Source: Geminicoccaceae bacterium (lineage in GTDB: Bacteria > Pseudomonadota > Alphaproteobacteria > Geminicoccales > Geminicoccaceae). Taken from it: a stretch of DNA of 16,229 nt. Position 1 is the stretch's first letter. Each line of letters starts with the position of its first letter. The stretch spans positions 27,014 to 43,242 of the forward strand of contig JAGREZ010000124.1 of the NCBI GenBank assembly GCA_020446285.1, written 5' to 3'. Below are positions 7,082-15,844 of the stretch, piece after piece. The position numbers were made by a program, and so were the translations under genes. The notes beneath the pieces are model-generated. The model did not search any database. It was not told the DNA's origin and saw only the letters and a program-made list of their open reading frames with translations.

Positions 7082-7669
7082 ATGTTGCTGCTGATCGACA
7101 ATTACGACAGCTTTACCTACAACCTGTTCCATTATCTGGGGGAACTGGGCGCCGAGACCATCGTTCGCCGCAATGATGCGCTCACCGTCGAAGAGGCGCG
7201 CGCCATGGCTCCCTCCGGCATCGTCATCTCGCCGGGGCCGTGCGATCCCGACAGGGCCGGCATATCGCTCGCGCTCATCGCCGCCTTCGAACAGATGTGC
7301 CCCATTCTCGGCGTCTGTCTCGGACACCAGTCCATCGCGCAGCATTTCGGCGCCAGGATCGACCGTGCGCCGGGCGGGGTCATGCACGGCAAGCTCAGCA
7401 CGATTCACCATGACGGAACGGGGCTCATGGCCGGCCTGCCCGATCCGTTCGATGCCACGCGCTACCACTCGCTCGTGGCCATGCCGGAGACCGTTCCCGA
7501 CTGTCTCGCCGTCAATGCCCGCACCGGGGACGGTGTCATCATGGGCGTGCGTCACCGCGAACTGCCGATCCACGGTGTCCAGTTCCATCCCGAGAGCATC
7601 GCCAGCCAGCATGGCCACAAGCTCCTCTCCGGGTTCCTCGATCTCTGCTCGCACCGGAGGGCCGCATGA
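7082..7669 (+). CDS. trpG: Anthranilate synthase component II (glutamine amidotransferase)
   Basis: This 195-residue class I glutamine amidotransferase releases ammonia from glutamine for TrpE, which converts chorismate to anthranilate, the first committed step of tryptophan synthesis. [15 protein letters not shown] is the canonical TrpG/PabA N-terminus. The catalytic triad is visible: C79 in GVCLGHQ, H169 and E171 in FHPES. Length matches the family (about 190-200). ATG 7082 is chosen because it gives that standard N-terminus; an in-frame ATG at 7004 would add 26 atypical residues and has no ribosome site. The stop overlaps the trpD start as ATGA, so translation is coupled. TrpE is not in the window; the protein could also serve aminodeoxychorismate synthase (PabA role), a known dual use. 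Confidence 0.95.
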   Translation: MLLLIDNYDSFTYNLFHYLGELGAETIVRRNDALTVEEARAMAPSGIVISPGPCDPDRAGISLALIAAFEQMCPILGVCLGHQSIAQHFGARIDRAPGGVMHGKLSTIHHDGTGLMAGLPDPFDATRYHSLVAMPETVPDCLAVNARTGDGVIMGVRHRELPIHGVQFHPESIASQHGHKLLSGFLDLCSHRRAA

Positions 7670-8748
7670 GCGCCGATCTGCAACGTTTCAAGGCGCTCAT
7701 CAACAAGGCGGCCGAAGGCGCCGGTCTCACCTTTGCCGAGGCCAGCGACGCCTTCTCGATCATGATGTCGGGCGACGCCACGCCGGCGCAGATGGCGGGA
7801 CTGCTGATGGCGCTTCGGGTGCGCGGCGAGACGGTGGACGAGATCACCGCCGGCGCCTCGGTCCTGCGTGAGCGGATGACGGCGATCCGCGCCCCCGCCG
7901 ATGCCATCGACATCGTCGGTACCGGCGGCGATGGCAGTCACACCTTCAACATCTCCACGGCCTCGGCGATCGTCGCCGCCGGCGCGGGCCTGACCATCGC
8001 CAAGCATGGCAATCGCGGCCTGTCCTCGCGTTCGGGCGCTTCCGATGTGCTGACGGCGCTCGGCGTGAACATCGACGCGCCGATGGATCGCATCGAAAAG
8101 GCCATCGCCGAGGCCGGGATCGGCTTCATGATGGCGCCAAGACATCACGGTGCCATGCGCCATGTGGCCGGCCCGAGGGTGGAACTGGGTACGCGGACGA
8201 TCTTCAACCTTCTGGGGCCGCTCGCCAACCCCGCACGGGTCGACCGTCAGCTCACCGGCGTGTTCTCGCCGGAATGGCTCGAGCCAGTCGCCGCCACGCT
8301 CGGCAAGCTCGGCAGTCGTCGTGCCTGGATCGTGCACGGTCACAGCGGTCTCGACGAGCTGAGCACCACCGGACCCACCGAGGTCGCTGAATGGACCGGC
8401 AGCGAGGTCCGCCGTTTCACCGTCGAGCCCGAGGAGATCGGTGTCGAACGGGTGACCCTCGACCGGCTCAGGGGCGGGACGCCCGAGGAGAATGCACGGG
8501 CCATCCGCCGCCTGCTCGAAGGCGAGAGCGGACCGTTCCGCGACGTCGTCCTGCTCGCGGTCGCGGCGGCGCTGGTCATGGCCGAAAGGGCCGCGGATCT
8601 GGCGTCCGGCGCGGATATGGCGCGCGAGGCCATCGACAGCGGCCGGGCGGCGGGTGCGCTCGACCGGCTCGTGGCGATTACCAATGCATCGATCCAGACA
8701 GATCGTACGGATCTGTCTGGACAAATTGATGCAAAAACAAGGAGCTAG
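7666..8748 (+). CDS. trpD: Anthranilate phosphoribosyltransferase
   Basis: TrpD transfers phosphoribose from PRPP to anthranilate, the second step of tryptophan synthesis. The PRPP-binding signature [11 protein letters not shown] is at 85-95, followed by [15 protein letters not shown] at 113-127, and [16 protein letters not shown] marks the later conserved segment. GGAGG (7656-7660) stands 5 bases before the start, which overlaps trpG by 4 bases. At 360 residues it is slightly longer than usual; the last 20 or so residues (after LVAITN) are a polar tail encoded by an inverted repeat and an AT-rich stretch. The tail is probably a by-product of the regulatory DNA rather than part of the enzyme fold. 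The gap to trpC is 53 bases. Confidence 0.96.
   Translation: MSADLQRFKALINKAAEGAGLTFAEASDAFSIMMSGDATPAQMAGLLMALRVRGETVDEITAGASVLRERMTAIRAPADAIDIVGTGGDGSHTFNISTASAIVAAGAGLTIAKHGNRGLSSRSGASDVLTALGVNIDAPMDRIEKAIAEAGIGFMMAPRHHGAMRHVAGPRVELGTRTIFNLLGPLANPARVDRQLTGVFSPEWLEPVAATLGKLGSRRAWIVHGHSGLDELSTTGPTEVAEWTGSEVRRFTVEPEEIGVERVTLDRLRGGTPEENARAIRRLLEGESGPFRDVVLLAVAAALVMAERAADLASGADMAREAIDSGRAAGALDRLVAITNASIQTDRTDLSGQIDAKTRS
8693..8721. repeat. Perfect 12-bp inverted repeat at the 3' end of trpD
   Basis: Arms TCCAGACAGATC (8693-8704) and GATCTGTCTGGA (8710-8721) are exact reverse complements around the 5-base centre GTACG. As RNA it would be a strong hairpin, but no U-run follows (the next bases are CAAATTGATG), so it is not a standard intrinsic terminator. 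As DNA it could be an operator for a dimeric regulator about 54 bases upstream of the start predicted for the adjacent trpC promoter. Confidence 0.9.
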
Positions 8749-8754
8749 TGTATT
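8726..8754 (+). promoter_or_regulatory. Candidate internal promoter for trpC
   Basis: TTGATG (8726-8731) and TGTATT (8749-8754) each match 4/6 of the sigma-70 hexamers with the ideal 17-base spacing. They lie in a clearly AT-rich island at the trpD stop codon. Initiation near 8761 would give a leader of about 41 bases to the trpC ATG. Confidence 0.35.
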
Positions 8755-8801
8755 GGCGGATGAACGGAGTGAATGCGCCGGTGCACCAGTGAGGCAACCG
8801 C

Positions 8802-9596
8802 ATGAGTGATGTTCTCGAACGGATCTGTGCCACCAAGCGCGAGCATGTCGCCCGGCGCAAGGCCGAAACCACTCTGTCGCAGCTCGAGGCGCGCATCCGC
8901 GATATCGAGCCGCCCCGCGGTTTCCGGCAGGCGCTTTGCGCGAAGGTGGCCGCCGGCAGGCCGGCGCTCATCGCCGAGATCAAGAAGGCATCGCCGAGCA
9001 AGGGGCTGATCCGCCCCGATTTCGATCCGCCGGCGCTCGCACTTGCCTATCGCGAGGGAGGTGCGAGTTGTCTTTCGGTTCTCACCGACGAGCCCTATTT
9101 CCAGGGGCACGACCTGTATCTCGGCGCCGCCCGCGAGGCTTCGGGACTGCCGGCCCTGCGCAAGGACTTCATGCTCGATCCCTGGCAGATCGCCGAAGCG
9201 CGCTCCATCGGCGCCGATTGTGTCCTGCTCATCATGGCCTGCCTCGAGGATGGCATTGCCGCCGAACTCGCCGCCGCCGCGCGGCATTACGGGATGGATG
9301 TGCTGGTCGAGGTGCATGATGCCGGCGAGCTGGAGCGTGCGCTCCGTCTCGACATCGACATGGTCGGAATCAACAACCGCAACCTCAAGACGCTGTCCAT
9401 CGATCTCGCCACCACCGAAAAGCTCGCCCCTTCCGTACCGTCCTCGCATCTTGTCGTCGCCGAGAGCGGGCTCTACTCGAATGTCGACCTGCGACGCATG
9501 CAGAAGGCCGGTGCCGGCTGTTTTCTGGTCGGCGAGAGCCTGATGCGGCAGGATGATGTTGCTCTCGCAACGAAGAAGCTGCTGGGCACTGCCTGA
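8802..9596 (+). CDS. trpC: Indole-3-glycerol-phosphate synthase
   Basis: TrpC closes the indole ring, converting carboxyphenylaminodeoxyribulose phosphate to indole-3-glycerol phosphate in the cytoplasm. The 264-residue TIM barrel shows [11 protein letters not shown] with E59 and K61, ALRKDF with K121, VEVHD with E170, INNRNL with N192, and VAESG with E221, covering the known catalytic and binding residues. Length is normal. The start follows GAGG (8791-8794) at 7 bases. TrpF is not fused, and neither trpF nor the moaC, moeA or lexA genes that follow trpC in many alphaproteobacteria occur here; the next gene is convergent. Confidence 0.96.
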   Translation: MSDVLERICATKREHVARRKAETTLSQLEARIRDIEPPRGFRQALCAKVAAGRPALIAEIKKASPSKGLIRPDFDPPALALAYREGGASCLSVLTDEPYFQGHDLYLGAAREASGLPALRKDFMLDPWQIAEARSIGADCVLLIMACLEDGIAAELAAAARHYGMDVLVEVHDAGELERALRLDIDMVGINNRNLKTLSIDLATTEKLAPSVPSSHLVVAESGLYSNVDLRRMQKAGAGCFLVGESLMRQDDVALATKKLLGTA

Positions 9597-9633
9597 CTGA
9601 AGGCTGCGTGCCGATTCCTCATCGAAACCCGGC

Positions 9634-9656
9634 CCTTTCCCTTCCGGAAGGGGGGG
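9634..9656. terminator. Possible bidirectional terminator between trpC and the phosphodiesterase gene
   Basis: The palindrome CCCTTCCGGAAGGG (9639-9652) lies midway between two convergent genes and can be extended outward by U-G pairs and a C-G pair. No T-run is present on either strand, so it may only slow or protect transcript ends. Confidence 0.35.
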
Positions 9657-9660
9657 AAGA

Positions 9661-10404
9661 TCAGCCGCCGGCTGCCAGCGCCCCGAGGATTGCCGGCGGC
9701 GTGTCGGAGATGATCGAGCGTGCGCCCTTGCGCAGGAGGGATGCGCCTCTGGCGCCGTCATTGACCGTGTAGAGCAGGACCGGCAGGCCACGGGCGCGGG
9801 TGCTCGCGAGAAGGTCGGAATCCGCCTCCTCGAAATTCAGATGGAGCGAGGCGCAGCGAAGATCGGTCATGACCGTGTGCCAGTCGGGATCGAGGCGGTC
9901 GAGCAGCAGGCCCCTTGGCATGTCCGCTGCGATGTCGCGCGCCCGGGCGAGGGAGCTGCGCTCGAAGCTCGACAGAAGCGGCCACGGTTTGCCCACCGGC
10001 CAGTGGCGTTGCAATGTCCCGACGATCGCCTCGGTTGTCGCCGGTCCGGTGCCGGGCGAGGGCTTGATCTCGAGGTTGAGGCTCATGTCGTTTCGCTCGA
10101 GCAGGTCGATCAGCTCGACGAGGGTCGGCAGGCGCTCGCCGCTGAAGCCGTCATCGAACCAGCTGCCGGCATCCAGCCGTGCCAGATCGTTCATGTCGAG
10201 CGCGGCTGCCGGACCGCTGCCATCGGTCGTACGGTCGAGATCGGTGTCATGCAGGAGGAAGGGCACACCGTCCCGCGAGAGCTTGACGTCGACCTCGACC
10301 CAGCTGGCGCCGAGTTCGAGCGATTTCCTGATCGAGGCGAGCGTGTTTTCCGGTGCATGCAGGGCGGCACCCCGGTGACCGATCACGCTCGGCAGATCGC
10401 GCAT
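9661..10404 (-). CDS. Glycerophosphodiester phosphodiesterase
   Basis: This 247-residue enzyme of the GDPD family hydrolyses glycerophosphodiesters to glycerol-3-phosphate and an alcohol. Family residues are present: H10-R11 in GHRGA, E19-N20-T21 in PENT, E37 and D39 in VEVDVKLSRDG, H52 in LHD, and E112/K114 in LEIKPSPG. The C-terminal VLLYTVND and SIISDTP segments are also typical. No signal peptide is seen, so a cytoplasmic UgpQ-like enzyme is likely. ATG 10404 gives the usual short lead to the GHRGA motif; GTG 10458 in frame would add 18 polar residues, and neither has a clear ribosome site. The gene is convergent with trpC and divergent from recD2. Confidence 0.92.
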   Translation of the reverse strand: MRDLPSVIGHRGAALHAPENTLASIRKSLELGASWVEVDVKLSRDGVPFLLHDTDLDRTTDGSGPAAALDMNDLARLDAGSWFDDGFSGERLPTLVELIDLLERNDMSLNLEIKPSPGTGPATTEAIVGTLQRHWPVGKPWPLLSSFERSSLARARDIAADMPRGLLLDRLDPDWHTVMTDLRCASLHLNFEEADSDLLASTRARGLPVLLYTVNDGARGASLLRKGARSIISDTPPAILGALAAGG

Positions 10405-10511
10405 GAGCTGCCGGCGTTGCTCGTTGATGTCGTCGGTTGCAAAACGTTCCACGCGCACCGTGCCACTGGCGATTGCGATGATGCGTCGCTAATAGTTCCC
10501 TGTCGGCCGGC

Positions 10512-12740
10512 GTGCCAAGAGGAAATGCGGATCGGACCTTGAACGAGGAAGGCGGGGCGAGTTCGGAGAATGGCGGGACGGCGCCGGATAACGGTCCCGC
10601 GACCTTGTCCGGCGTGATCGAGCGGGTCATCACCGTGAAGCCCGACAGCGGCTTTGCGGTCCTTTCGATCCGCACACACGGTGCGGAGCGGCCGGTGACG
10701 CTCGTCGGCGAGGTGCTCGATGCGCGGCCGGGGCAGGTCATTCGCGCAGAGGGTTCGTGGCAGACGACGGAGGCATGGGGGCGGCAGTTCCGAGCGCGCG
10801 GTATCAGCCTTCTCGCACCGGCGACCGAGGAGGGGCTCATGGGCTTTCTCGCCTCGGGAGCGATACGCGGTGTGGGCGAGACGGCGGCGCGCAAGCTCGT
10901 CGAGCGGTTCGGCACCGGTCTCGGCGAGATCATCGAGCAGTCGCCCGCGCGGTTGAAGGAGGTTCCCGGCATCGGCGGCAAGACCGCTGACCGTATCGTC
11001 GAAAGCTGGCAGAAGGAAAAGGGTGCACGCGACATCCTCATGTTCCTGCACACGCAGGGCGTGCGGCCAGCGCGTGCGCGGCGCATTCTCGATGCCTATG
11101 GCGAGAATGCCATGGCACGGCTCATGGCCGATCCCTATCTGCTCGCCCGGGATGTGCGTGGCATCGGTTTTGTCACGGCCGACGAACTCGCCATGCGCCT
11201 CGGCGTGCGGGCGGAGGCCGACATCAGGCGGATGGCGGCGCTCAACGAGGCGCTGCGCCTCGCGAGCGAGGGCGGACACACCGCACTCGGCATGACGGAG
11301 ACGGTGGAACGCGCGGCCGGTCTCATCGCCGTCGAACCCGCCGCGGTGGCGGCGACGGTCGAACGGGCCATCGCGACCGGCCGCATCGTGGCGCGGACCG
11401 TCGGGGAGCAGCTGTTCCTGCAGCTGCCCGATCTGGCGCGGGCGGAGGAGGAGCTTGCCGGACGGCTTGCGGCGATGGCAGGGCCCGCACAGGAAATGTC
11501 CGCTTGTGTCGCCATCGGGACCGTGGAGCAGCGTCTCGATCTCGCACTGGCACCATCGCAGAAGAGTGCGGTCGCCGGCGTGCTGGCGGCATGTGCTGCG
11601 ATCGTCACGGGCGGACCCGGAACCGGCAAGACCACGCTCGTGCGCGCGATCCTCGCTTCCATCGACGATGACGGGATCAGGATCGCGCTCTGTGCGCCGA
11701 CGGGTCGCGCGGCACGGCGCATGACCGAGAGCACCGGTTTTCCCGCGAGCACCATTCACAGGCTGATCGAGGCGGACCCCGCGCGCGGCTTCGGCCGCAA
11801 TGCCGAGCGGCCGCTGGAGACGGATTTCGTCGTGGTCGACGAGGTGTCGATGGTCGACACGCTGTTGCTGCACGGTCTCGTCGACGCCCTGCCCGAACAT
11901 GCACGGCTGGTGCTCGTGGGCGATGTCGACCAGCTGCCGCCGGTGGGGCCGGGGCAGCCGCTCGCCGACATCATCGAAAGCGGCATCCTGCCCGTGTTCC
12001 GCCTCACCGAGATCTTCCGTCAGGCGGCGCAGAGCGGCATCGTGCGCGGTGCGCACGAGGTTGTCGCCGGACGCCTGCCGCCGCTGCGCAGCGAGGTGAG
12101 CCCGGACTGTTTCGGGATCCGCGTGCGCGATGCGGAGGACGCCGCACAAAAGCTCATCGAGCTTGCCGGCCGACGCATCCCGGAACGGTTCGAGTTCGAC
12201 ATGCTCGACGACATCCAGATCATTGCACCCGTCAATCGGGGGGCGGCTGGTACGCGCATGCTCAATGAGCGGTTGCAGCCGGCCCTCAATCCCGACCCGG
12301 AAGCCTGGCTCGAGAAATCGGGCACGAGATTCGCCGTCGGCGACAAGGTCATGCAGATCGAGAACGACAATTCCCGCGAGGTGTACAATGGCGATATCGG
12401 GCGGGTCGTGGCCGTCGATGCGCGCGCCCGCCTCGTCGATGTCCGATTCGATGACAGGACGCTGCTTTACGGCTACGAAGAGATCGACCAGCTGCAGCCC
12501 GCTTTCGCGATCACCGTGCACAAGGCACAGGGCTCGGAATATCCGGCCGTGCTGCTCGTGCTCCTCAGGGAACATGGACGGATGTTGCGCCGGCAGCTGC
12601 TGTACACGGCCATGACGCGGGCGGAACGGCTGCTCGTCATTCTGACCCAGGGCGATGCGTTCGAGCGGGCGGTTCGCGACGTTCTGCCAACCAGAAGTTC
12701 GCTGCTGAAACATTTGCTGATCGAGAAAGGGGTATCGTGA
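10512..12740 (+). CDS. recD2: RecD2-type ATP-dependent 5'-3' DNA helicase (SF1B)
   Basis: This 742-residue helicase matches RecD2 in length and architecture: an N-terminal OB-like domain (about 31-100), helix-hairpin-helix repeats (about 110-165, RGVGETAARKLVERF and VPGIGGKTADRI), then two RecA-like domains. Motifs are intact: Walker A GGPGTGKT at 367-374, motif Ia CAPTGRAARRM at 394-404, Walker B VVDEVS with D443-E444, GDVDQLPPVGPGQ at 470-482, LTEIFRQ, and C-terminal TVHKAQGSEY (H670) and TAMTRAE. RecD2 proteins work without RecBC and take part in replication-fork and repair processes. The N-terminal 30 residues are Gly/Ser/Pro-rich and probably disordered. The GTG start at 10512 has no good ribosome site and is the least certain part. 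The stop overlaps the next gene's GTG by 4 bases. Confidence 0.93.
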   Translation: MPRGNADRTLNEEGGASSENGGTAPDNGPATLSGVIERVITVKPDSGFAVLSIRTHGAERPVTLVGEVLDARPGQVIRAEGSWQTTEAWGRQFRARGISLLAPATEEGLMGFLASGAIRGVGETAARKLVERFGTGLGEIIEQSPARLKEVPGIGGKTADRIVESWQKEKGARDILMFLHTQGVRPARARRILDAYGENAMARLMADPYLLARDVRGIGFVTADELAMRLGVRAEADIRRMAALNEALRLASEGGHTALGMTETVERAAGLIAVEPAAVAATVERAIATGRIVARTVGEQLFLQLPDLARAEEELAGRLAAMAGPAQEMSACVAIGTVEQRLDLALAPSQKSAVAGVLAACAAIVTGGPGTGKTTLVRAILASIDDDGIRIALCAPTGRAARRMTESTGFPASTIHRLIEADPARGFGRNAERPLETDFVVVDEVSMVDTLLLHGLVDALPEHARLVLVGDVDQLPPVGPGQPLADIIESGILPVFRLTEIFRQAAQSGIVRGAHEVVAGRLPPLRSEVSPDCFGIRVRDAEDAAQKLIELAGRRIPERFEFDMLDDIQIIAPVNRGAAGTRMLNERLQPALNPDPEAWLEKSGTRFAVGDKVMQIENDNSREVYNGDIGRVVAVDARARLVDVRFDDRTLLYGYEEIDQLQPAFAITVHKAQGSEYPAVLLVLLREHGRMLRRQLLYTAMTRAERLLVILTQGDAFERAVRDVLPTRSSLLKHLLIEKGVS

Positions 12741-13540
12741 CCGCCATTGAGGAACGCTTCAGGGAAGCCTGCCGCATCGCCGTCGCCGCAGGTGAACGCG
12801 CGCTGGATCGTTATGAGAACCGGGGAGAGCTGACGATCGAGAGCAAGGGGCTGCAGGATTTCGTTTCCGCCGCCGACCGCGAGGTGGAGGATTACATCCG
12901 CGGCGAGCTTTCGCGCCTCTTTCCCGATGACGCCATTCTCGGTGAAGAGGGGGGCGGTGACGAGGCGGATCGTGTCTGGGTCATCGATCCCATCGACGGT
13001 ACGGCGAATTTCCTTCGCGGCATTCCGGCCTGGGGCGTCCTTCTCGCCTATGTCGTCGACGGCGTCACCGAGATCGGGCTTACCGTTCTCCCCGTGCTGA
13101 ACGAGGTCTATGCGGCGCGGCGCGGTCACGGTGCCACCCTCAACGGCCGGCCGATCAGGATTTCGGGCTGCACCGAGCCCACAGAGGCGTGCGCCGCCGT
13201 GAGCTTCTCGTTCAAGCAGACGCGCGACGATATCACCGGCACCATGAGCTGGCTTCACGACAACGGCATCGACATGCGGCGGATCGGATCGTCGGCGGTC
13301 ATTCTCGCCTGGGCCGCCGCCGGCCGTGTGGACATCGCCCTGATCGTCTCGTGCAACAGCTGGGACTGCCTGCCCGGCCTGCTGCTGGTCGAGGAGGCCG
13401 GTGGCCGTGCGACGCACTATGCCGACGGCTGTTCGCTGCTCGAGCGGCGGCCCGTCGCCGCCTGCACGCCGGCACTGGCCGCTTCGCTGCAGGCGCGGTT
13501 CGCAGGACTGGGTCTCGACGCGGAGGCGCCGGCGACATGA
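12737..13540 (+). CDS. Inositol monophosphatase family phosphatase
   Basis: This 267-residue Mg2+/Li+-type sugar phosphatase carries the IMPase signatures: ILGEEGG with E70-E71, WVIDPIDGTANFLRG with metal ligands D84 and D87, and NSWDCLPGLLLVEEAGG with D210. The usual WDxAAG reads WDCLPG here, a mild departure. Substrates in the family include inositol-1-phosphate, histidinol phosphate, PAP and fructose-1,6-bisphosphate; sequence alone does not choose among them. Translation starts at GTG 12737 with AAAGGGG (12726-12732) upstream, within the GTGA overlap with recD2. The stop overlaps the next ATG as ATGA, so the gene sits in the middle of a translationally coupled operon. Confidence 0.92.
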   Translation: MTAIEERFREACRIAVAAGERALDRYENRGELTIESKGLQDFVSAADREVEDYIRGELSRLFPDDAILGEEGGGDEADRVWVIDPIDGTANFLRGIPAWGVLLAYVVDGVTEIGLTVLPVLNEVYAARRGHGATLNGRPIRISGCTEPTEACAAVSFSFKQTRDDITGTMSWLHDNGIDMRRIGSSAVILAWAAAGRVDIALIVSCNSWDCLPGLLLVEEAGGRATHYADGCSLLERRPVAACTPALAASLQARFAGLGLDAEAPAT

Positions 13541-15807
13541 TCCACGATACCTCCCGCATCATGCCCGAGCCCATTCCGCCGCATCTCCTCGGCTCGGCAT
13601 CGCTGACACCGCATGGATCGTTCGAGGCCGGCTCGATGCAGGGTTTCGAGCTCGTCTACACTGCCGGTTTCTATGGCATCGATGACAGCGGTACGATCCG
13701 CATCGTCGGCCGTTTCGCCTCCGACCAGAGCCAGCCGCAACTCGACGATCCGACGGGCTGGAACTACACGACGGTCGAGGCGAGCAACGGCGCCGTGCTG
13801 CGCATCCGCTTCGACACCAAGGGCAATGTCCGTCCGTGGGACCGCACGCTCGAGATCCGCGTCGTTCGCGGCTATCTGAGCGAGGGCGACACGATCACCG
13901 TGCGTTTCGGCGACCGCCGCGAGGGATCGCCCGGCATGCGGCTGCAGACCTTCTGCGAGGATACCTTCGAATTCCGCGTGCTGGTCGATCCGATCGCCAC
14001 CTTCGTCTTCCAGCCGCTGCCCGAACAACCGACCATCCGTATCGTTCCCGGTCCGCCGCACCAGTGGCGGCTCGTCCTGCCGACGCTCAGGCGACCGGAC
14101 GAACCGTTCAGGCTTTCGATCAAGGCCGATGACATCTGGGGCAATCCGTCCGATCAGGTGGACGCCACGCTGTCGCTCGCGGCGAACATGCCCGTCCGGG
14201 GGCTTCCCGAAACGGTTCGCTTCCCCGCCGGGCAACGGTCGCTGGTAGTCGATCGCCTGCAATGTGACCGGCCGGGCGATCTCGTCATCGATGCGCGGGA
14301 CGGCGCGCGCCATCTCGCGCGAAGCAATCCGCTGCGCATCGATGACACGGCCGAAACCCCGACCTTCTGGGGCGATCTGCACGGACAGAGCGAGGAGACC
14401 ATCGGCACCAATTCCGCACAGGACTATTTCCTGTTCGGTCGCGATCTCGCCTTTCTCGACGCCTGTGCCCATCAGGGCAACGACTTCCAGATGAGCGGAC
14501 AGTTCTGGAACGATCTCAACCGGATCACCGCGGAGCTCAACCAGCCCGGCCGCTTCGTCACCGTTCCGGGGTTCGAATGGTCGGGCAATACGGCGCTCGG
14601 CGGCGATCGCAATGTGTTCTACTTTCACGAAGGCCGGCCGATCCGGCGATCCTCGCACGCGATGCTGCCCGACGGTTCCGACATCGATACCGACACGAAG
14701 ACGGCGGGCGATCTCTTCGAGGCGCTCACCAAGGCGAATGAGGAAGCCATCTGTTTCGCCCATTGCGGCGGCCGCTATGCCGACATCCGGCTCTTCCACG
14801 ATGGACGGTTCGAGCGGTCGGTCGAGGTGCATTCGGCATGGGGAACGTTCGAATGGCTTCTCCATGACGCTTTCGAGATGGGCTACCGCGTCGGCATCGT
14901 CTGCAACAGCGACGGTCACAAGGGCCGTCCCGGAGCCTCCTATGCCGGTGCCGCATCCTTCGGTGCGATCGGCGGGCTGACCTGCTACATCATGCCCGAA
15001 CTCACGCGCGAGGCCCTGTTCGAATGCCTGCGCAGGCGTCGCCACTACGGCACCACCGGGTCGAGGCTGCACCTCGATGTCCGCATGCGGTTCGCCGGGG
15101 AGGTGACGGTCTTCAATGATGATCCGGACATCATGGCCACCTTCGGCACGCCCGCAAGCGAGGTGCGCATGGGCGATATCGTCGATGCCGGCCCCAACCC
15201 GGCGGCCGAACTCGATGTTTCCGTTCTCGCTGCGGCACCGGTGGAACGTGTCGACATCTTCGATGGCAAGCGGCTTCTGGCAACCCGTCGCCCCTATGAC
15301 GCGGCGGCGCTCGGCAGGCGCATCCGGGTGATCTGGGAGGGTGCGGAATATCGCGGACGGGCGCGTCAGGTGATCTGGGACGGCGATGCGCTGGTCGAGG
15401 GGAACCGCATCGAGAGTGCGAGCGCGATCAATTTCTTCAACCGCGACAAGACGCTCGACATCGAGGGAGATGACCGGCTTCGATGGCGGCATCTGACGAC
15501 GGGCAATTTCGGCGGTTTCGATCTCGTGCTCGCCGGGCGCGACGGCGGCACGCTCCATCTGAACACGCCGCTGGTGAAGGAGAGCATCGAGATCGCCTCC
15601 ATCACCATGGAAGATCGGGTCTTCGACGCTTCCGGGGTCCTGCCGCGCCGGGTTCGCGTCTTCCGGCTTCCGGACGAGAACAATGCCTTCTCGGTACGGT
15701 TCACGCAGGCCATCGAGACGGGCGGTGAGGGCGATCACCCGATCCATGTCCGTGTGACCACCGAGGATGGCCACCAGGCATGGTCGAGCCCGATCTATCT
15801 GATCTGA
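13537..15807 (+). CDS. DUF3604 / PHP-like metalloprotein
   Basis: The 756-residue protein has no signal peptide or membrane helix. Residues about 1-265 form a beta-rich N-terminal region; from F277 the DUF3604 core begins with FWGDLHGQS (H282), then AHQGND (H312, D316), GFEWSG (E347), FAHCGG (H409), VEVHSAWG (E430, H432) and CNSDGHKG (D459, H461). This spaced His/Asp/Glu series resembles the metal site of PHP-superfamily phosphoesterases, so a metal-dependent hydrolase is likely, but DUF3604 has no agreed substrate. The C-terminal part (about 510-756) is again beta-rich. GGAGG (13522-13526) precedes the ATG, which overlaps the IMPase stop by 4 bases; an unrelated open frame extends upstream inside the IMPase gene and is not used. 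The following glycosylase gene begins 37 bases later. Confidence 0.85.
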   Translation: MIHDTSRIMPEPIPPHLLGSASLTPHGSFEAGSMQGFELVYTAGFYGIDDSGTIRIVGRFASDQSQPQLDDPTGWNYTTVEASNGAVLRIRFDTKGNVRPWDRTLEIRVVRGYLSEGDTITVRFGDRREGSPGMRLQTFCEDTFEFRVLVDPIATFVFQPLPEQPTIRIVPGPPHQWRLVLPTLRRPDEPFRLSIKADDIWGNPSDQVDATLSLAANMPVRGLPETVRFPAGQRSLVVDRLQCDRPGDLVIDARDGARHLARSNPLRIDDTAETPTFWGDLHGQSEETIGTNSAQDYFLFGRDLAFLDACAHQGNDFQMSGQFWNDLNRITAELNQPGRFVTVPGFEWSGNTALGGDRNVFYFHEGRPIRRSSHAMLPDGSDIDTDTKTAGDLFEALTKANEEAICFAHCGGRYADIRLFHDGRFERSVEVHSAWGTFEWLLHDAFEMGYRVGIVCNSDGHKGRPGASYAGAASFGAIGGLTCYIMPELTREALFECLRRRRHYGTTGSRLHLDVRMRFAGEVTVFNDDPDIMATFGTPASEVRMGDIVDAGPNPAAELDVSVLAAAPVERVDIFDGKRLLATRRPYDAAALGRRIRVIWEGAEYRGRARQVIWDGDALVEGNRIESASAINFFNRDKTLDIEGDDRLRWRHLTTGNFGGFDLVLAGRDGGTLHLNTPLVKESIEIASITMEDRVFDASGVLPRRVRVFRLPDENNAFSVRFTQAIETGGEGDHPIHVRVTTEDGHQAWSSPIYLI

Positions 15808-15844
15808 TGCGATCCGGTGGCTGCATGGCGGGAAGGGGGACGGT

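Noticed and set aside
10383..12713. Long minus-strand open frame (about 776 codons) opposite recD2
   Set aside because: All helicase motifs are intact on the plus strand; the antisense translation is low-complexity and resembles no family.
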